From contig JAAUSE010000003.1 of NCBI GenBank assembly GCA_012031925.1, positions 1 through 52,989 of the forward strand: a stretch of DNA of 52,989 nucleotides, read 5' to 3'. The notes beneath the pieces were generated by a model that was given only the letters and a program-made list of their open reading frames with translations, did not search any database and had not been told where the DNA came from. Shown here in pieces: positions 34,846 to 44,694 of the stretch. The DNA is from Candidatus Altimarinota bacterium. GTDB lineage: Bacteria > Patescibacteriota > JACMRA01. Position 1 is the first letter of the stretch; every line of letters starts with the position of its first letter. The position numbers and the translations under genes were made by a program.

Positions 34846-36198
34846 TTATTCGGGCTTCTCTTTTTCTTCTTCAACACCTTCGTTATCAACTTCTTTGTCT
34901 TTTAGTTCTTCTGCTAGTGTCTTTTCTACTTCAGTCGTACCATCTACACTAGCCTCAACCTCTTCTTTGATATTTTCCTCAGTTAACTCAACTACTTCCT
35001 CAGAATCTTGATCTCCTCTAAGATCAGCAGTATCTTCGCCTTCAACAGACATGAAACCACCATCTTCTTGGTCAAAATTGGACTCAGTCACATCTTCTTC
35101 CTCAAGAGTAACAATATTTAATTCTACGTTCAGCAAATCTGTAGCCAAACGAATATTTACTCCTCTTTTCCCAACAGCCAAGGATGCTTCCTCAGGATAA
35201 CAAAATACATCAGCATGATCTCTTTCTTCGTTGAGTTCAACTTTCTCAATTTCTGCTGGCTCTAAACTATCCATAATCATTCCTTCAAGATCTTCTTTGC
35301 GATACTCAATAATATCAATTTTTTCTTGTAGAGATGTACTAATTTCACGCATTATATTAATAAGTCGAACATTTTTGCGTCCAAGTATTGTACCAACAGG
35401 ATCAATATTCTCTCCCTCTTTGACACTAACTAATAGTTTGGATCTAGACCCTGGTTCCCGAACAAGCTTATCAATCTGCACGATTCCAGTAGCTACCTCT
35501 GGTACCTCTTTAGCAATAATTGCTTTCACAAAATCAATATGTGTTCTAGATAAAACAACCCTAGAGTTACCTCTTTCATCTTCATTAATATCTACAATCA
35601 AAGCTCTAACCATTTGACCAGGTTTGAACTTGTCAATTGGAAGAAGATTATCTCGATTAATAAATCCAATTGTTTGACCAATTTTTACAAGATACCCTCC
35701 TTTGCGAAAAAAGTCAATTTCAACAGTTACAATATCTCCAACTCTATCTTTGAACTGGTTAAGGATTTTACTATGTCTTGCATTGTTAATTGTTTGAAAA
35801 AGAACTTGTTTAGCAACTTGAGATGCGATACGTCCAAAATTCACTTCATCATCAACCACCAACTCCTCACGAATAATCTCACCTGTCATTATTTCTGGAT
35901 TGCTCAACCTAGCCTCAACTATGTCAATTTCTTTACCAGGATTTCTAAATTCTTCAAGCGGATTACCTTCTTCATCGAATTCTTTAGCAAGATCAACTAC
36001 AGTCCATGTTTGAAAAATGGAGTATTTTCCAGTCTCCTCATCAAATTTAGCTTCATAAGCTTTCTCCCTATCACCAAACTCTTTGCGATAAGCCGCAGCA
36101 ATAGCTACCTCAATAGCCTTCATAACCTCATCTGATTCAAGGTTGCGTTCGATACATAATAATTCTATATGTTGTTTGATATCTTCTAAATGAGTCAT
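34846..36198 (-). CDS. nusA: Transcription termination/antitermination factor NusA
   Basis: 450 residues; binds RNA polymerase and nascent RNA to modulate pausing and termination. The N-terminal domain has ALIVDINEDERGNSRVVLSR after an S1 domain (GDIVTVEIDFFRKGGYLVKI). KH1 contains PGSRSKLLV and DPVGTILGRKNVRL; KH2 contains YPEEASLAVGKRGVNIRLA. The last 80 residues are a highly acidic tail instead of the AR repeats of enterobacteria. The 5-prime leader carries a terminator-like hairpin at 36219-36242. Confidence 0.94.
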   Translation of the reverse strand: MTHLEDIKQHIELLCIERNLESDEVMKAIEVAIAAAYRKEFGDREKAYEAKFDEETGKYSIFQTWTVVDLAKEFDEEGNPLEEFRNPGKEIDIVEARLSNPEIMTGEIIREELVVDDEVNFGRIASQVAKQVLFQTINNARHSKILNQFKDRVGDIVTVEIDFFRKGGYLVKIGQTIGFINRDNLLPIDKFKPGQMVRALIVDINEDERGNSRVVLSRTHIDFVKAIIAKEVPEVATGIVQIDKLVREPGSRSKLLVSVKEGENIDPVGTILGRKNVRLINIMREISTSLQEKIDIIEYRKEDLEGMIMDSLEPAEIEKVELNEERDHADVFCYPEEASLAVGKRGVNIRLATDLLNVELNIVTLEEEDVTESNFDQEDGGFMSVEGEDTADLRGDQDSEEVVELTEENIKEEVEASVDGTTEVEKTLAEELKDKEVDNEGVEEEKEKPE

Positions 36199-36218
36199 AA
36201 AAAAATTAAATAATTAAT

Positions 36219-36242
36219 AAAAAAATTCCGCAAGATGCGAAA
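36219..36242 (-). promoter_or_regulatory. Terminator-like hairpin in the nusA leader (possible attenuator)
   Basis: On the minus strand TTTCGCA-TCT-TGCGGAA forms 7 pairs and is followed by seven Ts. It lies 21 nt before the nusA ATG and downstream of a TTGACA box at 36286-36291. No minus-strand gene lies upstream for it to terminate. Confidence 0.6.
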
Positions 36243-36387
36243 CAAAATCAATTTCTATTTGTAGAATTACACACATCTAAGAATTTGTCAAGAATTGTTG
36301 AATCAACAAGAAGATGTTGACATATATGTAATAATTAGTTTGTACTTATTATGTAAACTCTTAGGAGTAACTATAGGAGAAAACACA

Positions 36388-36711
36388 ATGAACAAGTTTC
36401 AGCTGTTGTCATTGACAGTTCTATCAGCTCTGGGGCTTTGCTCAATTGGATCTAGTGATGCTAATGCAATGGGATTGGATTTGAGAAATAGAGACATCTC
36501 ACCTAGTAGTCCTGCTCAATCAGAGTGCAATGGAATTGGTTATTGTGAAACTGGTGTCCAAGTACCAGAACTCAATAGTCAGACCAAATTCATTCAACCA
36601 CAGATTGAACAGCCAATGCATTTATCTCACAAAAATTCAATCGAACCCGAACTCTATTATATAATCGATAGAGAAATAATGGGCACAGAGCCGCCTACTA
36701 TGCTAATGTAA
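36388..36711 (+). CDS. Small secreted protein, 107 aa
   Basis: Signal peptide residues 1-27 (MNKFQLLSLTVLSALGLCSI, cleaved after DANA). The mature part is short, proline/glutamine-rich, with one close Cys pair (ECNGIGYCETG), and ends EPPTMLM. No family recognised. AGGAGA lies 8 nt before the ATG, a clear Shine-Dalgarno sequence. A terminator follows at 36750-36775. First of three neighbouring small secreted-protein genes. Confidence 0.65.
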   Translation: MNKFQLLSLTVLSALGLCSIGSSDANAMGLDLRNRDISPSSPAQSECNGIGYCETGVQVPELNSQTKFIQPQIEQPMHLSHKNSIEPELYYIIDREIMGTEPPTMLM

Positions 36712-36749
36712 GTTAATCCTCGACTCAATATATTTCATTCACAAACCAC

Positions 36750-36775
36750 TCCCCCAAATTCCTGGGGGATTTATT
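36750..36775 (+). terminator. Intrinsic terminator
   Basis: TCCCCC pairs with GGGGGA around an 8-nt loop, followed by TTTATT. Confidence 0.75.
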
Positions 36776-36878
36776 GTTGTGCAAAGTTAATTAATCAATT
36801 AATTACTTGACAAAAGACAACTAATCTGCTAGGTTACGTCTATGGCTATCATTAAATAGTACTATTTTGAGGAATAAA

Positions 36879-37750
36879 ATGAAAGAATCTTTGGGAGTTC
36901 TAGGAACATCCATTGCTTTATCTAGCTTCGGAGCTATTACTTCTCCTGCCTTTGCAGCATCCACGGATGAGTTATTAGAAAGCAAAGGTCTAACAATTAG
37001 ATCATGTAACCAATATGGCGTCAGCAAAATCGAATTTTGGGATAACCGAGGCGATGTTTGTGTCAGAGGAACTGATAGATATCCAACCGGTTTCTATTTT
37101 ATGAACGAGAATCGTCAACTAATTCGTACCGATGATGTTGATGAAACCAAAGTAAAAGACCCAGCACCTCCTAAAAATGACCCTCAAACCTCCCCTTCTC
37201 AAGAACCTTCACTCAGTAGTGTAAGTCAAGAGACAATGCAAATCATGACAATCAACGGTTTAACGCCGATGGATTGCGGTTTTGGTACAGCTTCATTGTG
37301 GAAGTCTGGAAGAGTTGCAGGTTGTTTTCGACCTACTACTGAATTCCCTGCTAGTGATATTTATTTTATCACTGATGATCTTCAGATAGTGAAACGCGGT
37401 GCCAACAAAAGACCTAGTGTACCTACAGCACCACAGTATCCTGGATATCCAGCTACTTATCAACAACCTCAGCCACAACAGCATTACCCACAACAACCGC
37501 AACAACCTGCTCCAGGGCAGTTTCAAGGTGGTTATATCCAGTCAAATAACTCTGTTTTTCGAAACGGCTCCAATGATTTTAATACAGTGAAGCCTGTGTC
37601 AGTCCAAGCTGTGCAAAAAAAGTTCGAAGCCTTGGTCTAACACCTGCTGCATGTAGCTCTGCTACAACAGTGATCAGAGTAAGGCAATTCGCGGGATGTG
37701 CAATCCCTAATAATGAATACCAAGCTGGTAAATTCTACAAATTAGAATGA
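36879..37750 (+). CDS. Secreted protein with three repeated Cys modules (frameshifted)
   Basis: Signal peptide 1-27 (ends SPAFA). Three copies of a module of about 50 residues follow the pattern GLT-x(3-4)-C ... GC/VC ... P ... Y/F-Y-hydrophobic. The first is GLTIRSCNQYG ... CVRGTDRYPTGFYFMNE. The second is GLTPMDCGFGT ... GCFRPTTEFPASDIYFIT. The third is GLTPAACSSAT ... GCAIPNNEYQAGKFYKLE. The third is out of frame unless the A7 run at 37615-37621 is A8. A Pro/Gln-rich linker separates modules two and three. GAGGA lies before the ATG at 36879. No known family. Confidence 0.7.
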
Positions 37751-37776
37751 AAAGCTAATATTCAAGTCCAAAAAAC

Positions 37777-37805
37777 ATCACCCCTATATAGGGGTGATTT
37801 TTCTT
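37777..37805. terminator. Bidirectional terminator between convergent secreted-protein genes
   Basis: ATCACCCC pairs perfectly with GGGGTGAT around TATATA, with Ts on the plus side and As (Ts on the minus strand) on the other. It serves both the gene ending at 37750 and the one ending at 37825. Confidence 0.85.
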
Positions 37806-37824
37806 GGATCAAACTTACGCTAAA

Positions 37825-38388
37825 TTAATTGAAACAAACATTGTAAACTCCACTCAAAGCAGCTTTTTTGTAAAAAGGTCCTTTGATGTTTAATTTGATC
37901 AACACTCTTTTGGAAGGTTTAAATGATTCTCCAACTTGTCCAGCAAAGAAATGTCTATGAGTTGTATCCATAACCATTCCAAGAAATCCATAAGGAAGAA
38001 AGTCAATCTTTTTATAATTAGGATCTTCTTCACCACTTACTGGGATACCAGCTGGACCAACTCTTTCGATAAAACCATCTCCAATTGTGCCAGAAATACT
38101 TGCTACAGTCGTCACTGGCTCATCAAAAAAGTAAGTTTTTTCACGTTGCTGGGAAGCATCAAAAACTACACAATTAGAGCCAGTCGCTTGAGTTGTAGGT
38201 ACAGCTTGAGGTGTTGGTATTACCTGAGGCTGCACTGGAACTGAAACTGGAGGTACTTGCTGTGTAGGATGTTGAACTGGAGCATGTTGTTGAACAGGAG
38301 CTGGTGATTGAAACTGATATTGTGCCAAAGCTGAGCTAGGGGACAAAACAGCAATCAAACCAAGTGAAGTGAAAAGTAAATTTTTCAT
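37825..38388 (-). CDS. Secreted Pro/Gln-rich protein, 187 aa
   Basis: Signal peptide 1-22 (LLFTSLGLIAVLSPSSALAQ). Then a Pro/Gln/Val linker of about 50 residues (HAPVQHPTQQVPPVSVPVQP) and a folded C-terminal domain from NCVVFDASQQREKTYFFDEP to YNVCFN, with two cysteines at its two ends that could be disulfide-linked. No family recognised. GAGG lies 8 nt before the ATG. Convergent with the Cys-module protein, sharing its terminator. Confidence 0.65.
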   Translation of the reverse strand: MKNLLFTSLGLIAVLSPSSALAQYQFQSPAPVQQHAPVQHPTQQVPPVSVPVQPQVIPTPQAVPTTQATGSNCVVFDASQQREKTYFFDEPVTTVASISGTIGDGFIERVGPAGIPVSGEEDPNYKKIDFLPYGFLGMVMDTTHRHFFAGQVGESFKPSKRVLIKLNIKGPFYKKAALSGVYNVCFN

Positions 38389-38462
38389 TAATTTGCCTCA
38401 ATAAAATCAACGGAATAGTTTCCAAAGCATTATTTAGCATAGTTTTGATGTTTTGTAAAGGG

Positions 38463-40261
38463 CTAAATTCTTGCCAACAAATCCTTTTTTAGTTGATTAA
38501 CTTCACTACTAGTTTTTAAATACTTCATATCCGATAGACTTTTCCTCATCTTATCATCAAATATCTTGGCAACCAAATCGTCATCATCCGTTCCTTTGGA
38601 CTCAACTAACTCGCCGACTTTTTGGTACAGTCCCAGAATAAGATTCAACATCGCCTCACATTTATCAAAAGCACAATACGTATCAATATCATCAAAACCA
38701 TTTTGTTGCAAAAAATCCTCACGTATCGATTTGGCTATCTCCAGAATCAATCTCTTGTGATTATCCAGCCCATCTACTCCAACAAGTTTGACAAGCTCCA
38801 ATAGCTCATCTTCTTCGCTCAACAGTCTCTTAGCTATTCCCCTATTCTCTATAAAATCACGATGAACACTTTCACTAGTTTGACCATTGAGACTAGCAAC
38901 CTCTTCTTGTCCAAGACTCCCAGAAGCCACCAAATCCTCATACATATCTTCGTATAAAGTATAACTCGTATTCCAATTAATTGATGGATAATGCCTTTTT
39001 GCTGCAAGTTTCTCATCCAAAGCCAAAAATACTTGAGTGTTCTTGAGACTAGCTTGGGTTACTGGCTCAGAAAAATCTCCACCAGCAGGTGAGACTGTGC
39101 CAATAAGAATAACTGAGCCCTCCTCTCCAGAATTAGCGCGAACCACTCCACTTCGCTCATAGAAAGCTGCAATTCTTGAAGACAAATAGGCTGGATAACC
39201 CTCTTCTGATGGCATCTCTTCCATACGCGCGCTAATTTCACGCATACTTTCTGCCCATCTGCTTGTCGAATCTGCCATCATTACCACATCATACCCCATA
39301 TCACGATAATATTCAGCAATTGTTACTCCAGTATAGATACTAGCTTCTCTAGCTGCAATTGGCATATTGGAAGTATTTGCAATCAAACAAGTCCTATCCA
39401 TCAGTGGCTTGCCAGTTCGAGGATCTTTGAGAGTTGGGAATAGTTTAACCATCTCAGTCATCTCATTGCCACGTTCACCGCATCCGACATACACAACAAT
39501 CTGAGCATTTCCCCATTTGGCAATCTGTTGTTGAGTGAAAGTCTTACCTGCACCAAAAGGTCCTGGAGTTGCCACTGGTCCACCAAGCATAATTGGGAAC
39601 ATAGCATCAATCACCCTTTACCCTGTCAAAAAATCTTCTTTGGGGTCAGCTTTTCCTGATAACTTCTAGCCACCTTAACTGGCCATTTTTGCAGCATTTG
39701 GATATCAATTTTTTGCCCTGAATCGGTTTTTATCTCAGCAATTTTATCCACAATTGTATTCTCACCACTACAAATCTCCTCAATAGTTCCACCCTCAACT
39801 CCGTGCGGAATCATTATAAAATGTTTGTAAGACTCAGTCTCTTGAACATAACCAATAATATCGCCTTGGCTGACTTTCTCACCAATTTTTTTGGTCGGTA
39901 CAAAATCCCAAAGTTTTTCTCTATCAAGACTCGGCAAACGAATTCCAGCCTCAATAAAAACTGGACTAACCTTATCAATTGCCTCTAGTGGTCGCTGAAT
40001 CCCATCAAACATATTGCTGAGCAATCCTGGAGCAAGTTCTACACTAAGAAGCTCACCTAAGAGCTCAACATCTTCACCCACGGTTAATCCACCAGTTTCT
40101 TCATACACTTGTATCTTACACTCTCCATTCTCAATGCTAATAATCTCACCCATCAATTTGGTTTCCCCTACCAGAACCGTTTCCAAAAATTTTGGTTTGT
40201 CCTTACTATCGACTATTTTTGCTGTAACTAACGGTCCTGAAATCTTGGTTACTTGGAGCAT
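38463..40261 (-). CDS. V/A-type ATPase catalytic subunit A (frameshifted, isolated)
   Basis: About 598 residues. The N-terminal barrel has [11 protein letters not shown]; the non-homologous region has [20 protein letters not shown]; Walker A is [28 protein letters not shown] and [17 protein letters not shown] are diagnostic of subunit A. The frame is broken at 39617-39633. Restoring T4, CC and A7 on the plus strand (three run-length changes) gives [19 protein letters not shown], the expected sequence. No B, C, D, E, F, I or K subunit genes lie next to it. An IS element sits just upstream of its promoter. Confidence 0.9.
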
Positions 40262-40278
40262 ACAATTCTATTTGTCCA

Positions 40279-40307
40279 ATATTTATCCACCATAGCACTA
40301 ATGTCAA
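40279..40307 (-). promoter_or_regulatory. Promoter of the ATPase A subunit gene
   Basis: On the minus strand TTGACA (40302-40307), a 17-nt spacer and AAATAT. The IS element begins 10 bp upstream of the -35 box, leaving the promoter intact. Confidence 0.5.
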
Positions 40308-40316
40308 GAGACAGTA

Positions 40317-41203
40317 GAACCTGTTTAATAACTCTTAACAAAAATATTGAGTTCTGGGTATATTCAGTTTACTATGAAAGAATACATAACCAGAACTCAA
40401 TTTAATTCAATCAAAAATCACCTAATAGTCAAGACAGGAAAACCGATGATGTATGATTTGTTTGATGTATTAAACGCAGTATTTCATATACTAATTACTG
40501 GAAGCCAATGGAGAAACTTGCCAGATAGTTATCCTAACTGGGAATCAGTATACTATCACTACTCAAAATGGAAAAAGAATAAGGTGATTCACCTTGTTCT
40601 TTACTCACTTATCAATAAAAGGAAGTTGGACGATCCAAGATTATTAATCATAGACAATCAAAGTATTAGTGACAGTGACTTGCCATCAAAAAAATACAAA
40701 GGATACGACGGACATAAAAAGAGAAAAGGATTAAAGAGATGTATCTTAGTAGATAACAAAGGATTAATTCATGATGTGAAATATTTCCCTGCTAATACTA
40801 GCGATGTGACTACAGCTAGATGTATTATTGAACACTACAAAGAATCATTGTTTGGTAAAAACAACAAAAACAAACTCACAATAATTGGGGATAAAGGGTT
40901 TAATTCTCCAAAAGTCAAAAAGTGGGCCAAAGAAACTTACAACATAGATTACAAATACATTCCTAGAATGAAAAAACCAGACTTAGATACAAAGACTGGC
41001 TGGGACTTATAGAAAACACAATATGGTTACTTAATAGAGTCTATAAAGAAAATTAGATATGTAGTTGAAAGATCTTTTGCATGGCTACAAAAGTATAGAA
41101 GATTGAATATGAATTATGAGAGAACAGTGTCAAGTTTGGAATCTTTTACCCTACTAGCTGGGATTAGGATGATTTTGAGGTGTCAGAGTATTTAAACAGG
41201 TTC
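40317..41203 (+). mobile_element. IS5-family insertion sequence, 887 bp
   Basis: Terminal inverted repeats GAACCTGTTTAA(T) at 40317 and its complement TTTAAACAGGTTC ending at 41203. GTA flanks both ends (40314-40316 and 41204-41206), fitting a 3-bp target duplication. A DDE transposase gene lies between. Inserted upstream of the ATPase A subunit promoter. Confidence 0.85.
40374..41195 (+). pseudogene. IS5-family transposase, interrupted before the catalytic Glu
   Basis: The N-terminal part has the IS5 DUF4096-like region (LNAVFHILITGSQWRNLP). DDE residues are visible in LLIIDNQSI and TIIGDKGFNSP. The reading frame meets TAG at 41010-41012, after KTGWDL. In the same frame after the stop it continues to KKIRYVVERSFAWLQKYRRL, with the third catalytic residue Glu, and ends at 41195. 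Alternatively, the stop could be produced by two compensating indels, since another frame reads LIENTIWLLNRVYKE between them. The product as read would be inactive. Confidence 0.8.
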
Positions 41204-41270
41204 GTAAACTCTCACCCAAACATTTCTAAGACAACAAAAAGCACTCTGCAAAATACAAAGTGCAACAAAG

Positions 41271-41549
41271 TTACCATCCTCTAATTTGATAATGATGAAA
41301 AGTACTATTATCCTGATATGAGTACATACCAGTCTCCCTTGAACACTGCTTATAAAAAGCATTCACAGCAGGGTAACCTTCCTTATTGGCAACCAGAAAA
41401 TTAATTAAAGCAAAGTATTCATTTTTGCTAAAATCCCCATTGAGCTTTATAAAATCACCAGTAGACTTCTTAGATGCAATTTTAAAAAGCCTTTTTGCCA
41501 TCCACAATAGCCTAAAATTTTTCAATTTCCAAATCATGTTTTGGCTCAT
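41271..41549 (-). CDS. Hypothetical protein, about 92 aa
   Basis: From the ATG at 41549 the protein starts MSQNMIWKLKNFRLLWMAKR. It is basic and helical with a small aromatic C-terminal part (YSYQDNSTFHHYQIRGW). No family recognised and no signal peptide. It could be an unrelated short frame, but it has coherent composition and lies alone between the IS and pilM. Confidence 0.4.
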   Translation of the reverse strand: MSQNMIWKLKNFRLLWMAKRLFKIASKKSTGDFIKLNGDFSKNEYFALINFLVANKEGYPAVNAFYKQCSRETGMYSYQDNSTFHHYQIRGW

Positions 41550-41715
41550 AATTATTTTCGATACGACCTGGCATGTTGTAGCTTCTACCAACAAAACTGA
41601 TTCAAGGCTAGGATCACTTTTATAAATTTTTCATGAAAAGCTTTCACAACTCTCTTCCATCCTCAAATTAATCTAACATTACGAACTCAAGTATTATCAC
41701 ACAAAAAAACTTATG

Positions 41716-42768
41716 TCAAATTTCTTCTCTAAGTGACAGTCCTACTGCAGTAGCTAATTGACTTGCAATTGGCATAACATAAGGTTTTAAGTTATCAGAA
41801 ACTTTTATTTTGCGAAAATTATTCGCCTCATATACTGGAATTTCAAAATTTTTAAAATATTCCATAAAACCTACAGTCAAAACCCCACCTCCGTTAACTA
41901 TAACTTTTTGAGGAGTTTGAGCCACTTTTTTATTAAGCTCCACGAAAGTTTTTAACTCACTTTTGAGAATAGATAAAGTCTCAACAATCTGAGGTGGCAA
42001 AAAATACAAGTTCACCAACCCCATATCTCTTTTAAAAGTTTCAGCAGTTATCATATCTACACCTAGTGATTCAATAAGATCAGCTTGAATCTTGTCTGTA
42101 CCAAAATTTACGTGCGAGCTTGATCGCAATATTCCATCTACTACAATACTAAAAGTAGTAAATTGACCACCTATATCCATTAGCACTGTATTACCTTTAT
42201 CTGGAGTTAGGCTAGCACGAATTTGAGAAACAGTCTGGTTCTCCAAAGCCGCACCATCCAAATTAACATGTTCTAATAAGTTTTTACTATTTTCTATTAC
42301 AAAATCTGGAAGGGCGTTAATTATAACTCTTTGTTTGCCAGTATAATCTACAATCTTAGAATCTTCATCAACAAAAGTCCAACTCAATCTCATCTCATCA
42401 GGAGGGTAAGGTAAAAAATATGGCGCTTGTTGAGTAATTTCATCTTGAATCCTTGGCTTAGTCCAGCTTGACTCAAAATCCATCGTTGTTACATAGACAT
42501 CTTTACTTTGAACACTCATAACAGTTTTAACACCTTTAAAATCTGCAGTATTCAAAATATCCTCAACAATTATAGAAATTTGACGTAACTTAGAGCTATC
42601 CCAGTATTCACTTAAATCAATACTGTGCCTAGCAACACCATAAGTAAGCAATTCGTATGAACCATCGTCCATTCTCATAACCTCCACCATCTTAATTGAC
42701 TCCGTTCCAATATCCAAGCCAATAATAGTTCTATCTTTAAAAAAATTTGATATCTTTTTGAGTACCAT
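41716..42768 (-). CDS. pilM: Type IV pilus assembly protein PilM
   Basis: 350 residues of the actin-like PilM/FtsA-type ATPase that sits on the cytoplasmic side of the type IV pilus. IIGLDIGTESIKMVEV is the phosphate-1 motif, TVLMDIGGQFTTFSIV phosphate-2, and VNGGGVLTVGFMEYF the adenosine motif. QAPYFLPYPPDEM corresponds to the domain 1C region. pilN, pilO and other pilus genes are not adjacent. Start ATG at 42766-42768, no Shine-Dalgarno sequence. Confidence 0.9.
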   Translation of the reverse strand: MVLKKISNFFKDRTIIGLDIGTESIKMVEVMRMDDGSYELLTYGVARHSIDLSEYWDSSKLRQISIIVEDILNTADFKGVKTVMSVQSKDVYVTTMDFESSWTKPRIQDEITQQAPYFLPYPPDEMRLSWTFVDEDSKIVDYTGKQRVIINALPDFVIENSKNLLEHVNLDGAALENQTVSQIRASLTPDKGNTVLMDIGGQFTTFSIVVDGILRSSSHVNFGTDKIQADLIESLGVDMITAETFKRDMGLVNLYFLPPQIVETLSILKSELKTFVELNKKVAQTPQKVIVNGGGVLTVGFMEYFKNFEIPVYEANNFRKIKVSDNLKPYVMPIASQLATAVGLSLREEI

Positions 42769-42859
42769 TTAATAATTAATTATTATCTCTCAACATAAAG
42801 TGTTAATAGATTTATGGCAAGTGACTTTACAAAACCTGTTTTGTTTTTAAGAATTAATC

Positions 42860-43513
42860 ATGCAATTTATACCATCATTTTTAGAATATTCTCCAGAAAG
42901 TCTCAATCAAAAAATCCAACTAATCAAGGATAACTATAATCAGTTTTTGGAAATAACTAATCAAAATAATCCTCAACCACATCTACATCTAGATTTTGTA
43001 CAAAAATATTTTGCTCAAGATCGTAAAGTTATGGAATCTATATCTATTGAAATTGTGCTGGAAAAAATCTATTCAAAATTTCCAAAAGGTGCTCACCTAA
43101 GCTTGCATCTTATGGGAGACGCTGAAGATTTACTTAATAGCTACAAATTCTTCGAAAAACATAAAGTCCCTAGTAATTTTCAACTAACTCTTCTTATTCC
43201 AGTAAAATACTACAGCAATTGGCATCAAAGATTCGGACTAACTCCTGGTTATGAAATTGGAATTTGGTTAGATAATGGTAATTGGACAACATTTAGATTC
43301 TTACCAAAAGTAACTTATTTATTAATGACTGTACAAGCTGGTAAATCTGGTCAAAAACTAACCAAATCAGTGTTAACCTTAGCTATGAATACAGTAAAAA
43401 CCCATCCAGATTCAACATATATTGTAGATGGTGGCTGGTCTATTGATTTTGAAGCACCTTACAAAAATCTTTCAATTGTTTCTCATTCTAGCTTTTGGCA
43501 AGCAATGAGTTAG
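42860..43513 (+). CDS. Ribulose-phosphate 3-epimerase-like TIM-barrel protein
   Basis: 217 residues with the family outline: PSFLEYSPESLNQKIQLI, then LHLDFVQKYF in place of the HLDVMDG metal-binding segment, LSLHLMGDAEDLL in place of the HLMV helix, YLLMTVQAGKSGQKL in place of MTVxPGFGGQ, and YIVDGGWS for the VDGG phosphate loop. The first His and one Asp are retained, but the MDG Asp and the third His region are altered. It may therefore be a specialised or inactive relative. Located between pilM (divergent) and dnaJ. Confidence 0.65.
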   Translation: MQFIPSFLEYSPESLNQKIQLIKDNYNQFLEITNQNNPQPHLHLDFVQKYFAQDRKVMESISIEIVLEKIYSKFPKGAHLSLHLMGDAEDLLNSYKFFEKHKVPSNFQLTLLIPVKYYSNWHQRFGLTPGYEIGIWLDNGNWTTFRFLPKVTYLLMTVQAGKSGQKLTKSVLTLAMNTVKTHPDSTYIVDGGWSIDFEAPYKNLSIVSHSSFWQAMS

Positions 43514-43514
43514 G

Positions 43515-43543
43515 TTGACAAAAAGCAAAAGCTAATCTACTGT
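43515..43543 (+). promoter_or_regulatory. Promoter of dnaJ
   Basis: TTGACA, 17-nt spacer, TACTGT, ending 14 nt before the ATG; leader about 7 nt. Confidence 0.55.
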
Positions 43544-43557
43544 TCATCTAACAAAAT

Positions 43558-44688
43558 ATGGCAGATTATTACCAAATATTAGGGGTAGATAAGAACGCTA
43601 CTCAAGAAGAGGTCAAAAAAGCTTATCGCAAATTAGCTCACAAATTTCATCCTGATAAGAACCCAGGTGACAAATCTGCGGAGACCAAATTCAAAGAAAT
43701 CAATAATGCTTACGAAGTTATTGGTGACCCCAAAAAACGTAACGATTATAATAGGTTTGGTGCAAATACCAACCAATACCAACAATATGCTCAAGGTCGA
43801 GGAGCAGGCGCTGGTGGTTTTGGTGGTTTTGAAGGTGTAGACTTTAATTTTGGTCAAGGTGGTCAAGGAGGTTTTGGAGATATTAATGATGTTTTTGAAA
43901 GTTTTTTTGGAGCTGGATTTAATGGTGGAGCTAGACAAAGCAGTAATTTTTCTCAACAAAAAGGAGTAGATATCGAAATGAAGATCGACCTCACTCTTGA
44001 AGAAGCAGCCAAAGGAGTTAAGAAAAAATTCAACTACAAACACAATATCAAATGCGAGCATTGTGAAGGAAAAGGCCATGAACCAGACAGTTCTGTCAAA
44101 ACCTGTAATACTTGTCATGGAAAAGGTCGTGTATATCAAAGAGTTGAAACAATATTTGGAACTATTCAACAAGAAACTCAGTGTCCAGAATGTGAAGGAG
44201 TTGGCAAACTTTATGACAAAAAATGCAATGTATGTACTGGTAAAGGGTTCAACAAAGCAAATGACAATATCGAAATTGATATTCCAGTAGGGGTTGATAC
44301 AGGAGATAAAATTCGCGTCAACGGCAAAGGTGAAGCTGGCTACAAGAATTCTAATCCAGGAGACCTTTATCTTATTGTTAACATTCTCAAACACAATCAC
44401 TTATCCAGAGATAATCAAGATATTAATTCTAGTATTGAAGTCAATTATTTCGATTTTTTACTAGGCACACAAGTAGATGTTTATACCGTATGGGGGGAAG
44501 TAGAGATAAAAATCCCTGCTGGAACTTCACCAGACAAAAAACTACGACTTAAGAATCAAGGAATGCCCTCTTTAAATAATTCGCGCAATAAAGGTGATCA
44601 TTATCTTCAACTAATTCCAATGATGCCAAAAAAACTGACCAAAAAACAAATCAAATCTCTAGAAAAACTCAAAGCAGAAATAGAATAG
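43558..44688 (+). CDS. dnaJ: Chaperone protein DnaJ
   Basis: 376 residues; co-chaperone that stimulates DnaK ATPase. J domain 1-70 with FHPDKNPGD; Gly/Phe-rich linker 80-140; four zinc-finger repeats starting [24 protein letters not shown] and CNVCTGKG; then the peptide-binding C-terminal domains ([20 protein letters not shown]). All Cys of the zinc centres are present. dnaK and grpE are not adjacent. No Shine-Dalgarno sequence. Confidence 0.96.
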   Translation: MADYYQILGVDKNATQEEVKKAYRKLAHKFHPDKNPGDKSAETKFKEINNAYEVIGDPKKRNDYNRFGANTNQYQQYAQGRGAGAGGFGGFEGVDFNFGQGGQGGFGDINDVFESFFGAGFNGGARQSSNFSQQKGVDIEMKIDLTLEEAAKGVKKKFNYKHNIKCEHCEGKGHEPDSSVKTCNTCHGKGRVYQRVETIFGTIQQETQCPECEGVGKLYDKKCNVCTGKGFNKANDNIEIDIPVGVDTGDKIRVNGKGEAGYKNSNPGDLYLIVNILKHNHLSRDNQDINSSIEVNYFDFLLGTQVDVYTVWGEVEIKIPAGTSPDKKLRLKNQGMPSLNNSRNKGDHYLQLIPMMPKKLTKKQIKSLEKLKAEIE

Positions 44689-44694
44689 GCACAA

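Noticed and set aside
43633-44400. Long minus-strand frame opposite dnaJ
   Set aside because: It mirrors dnaJ codons, has no promoter, and has low-complexity composition; it is a shadow of the real gene.
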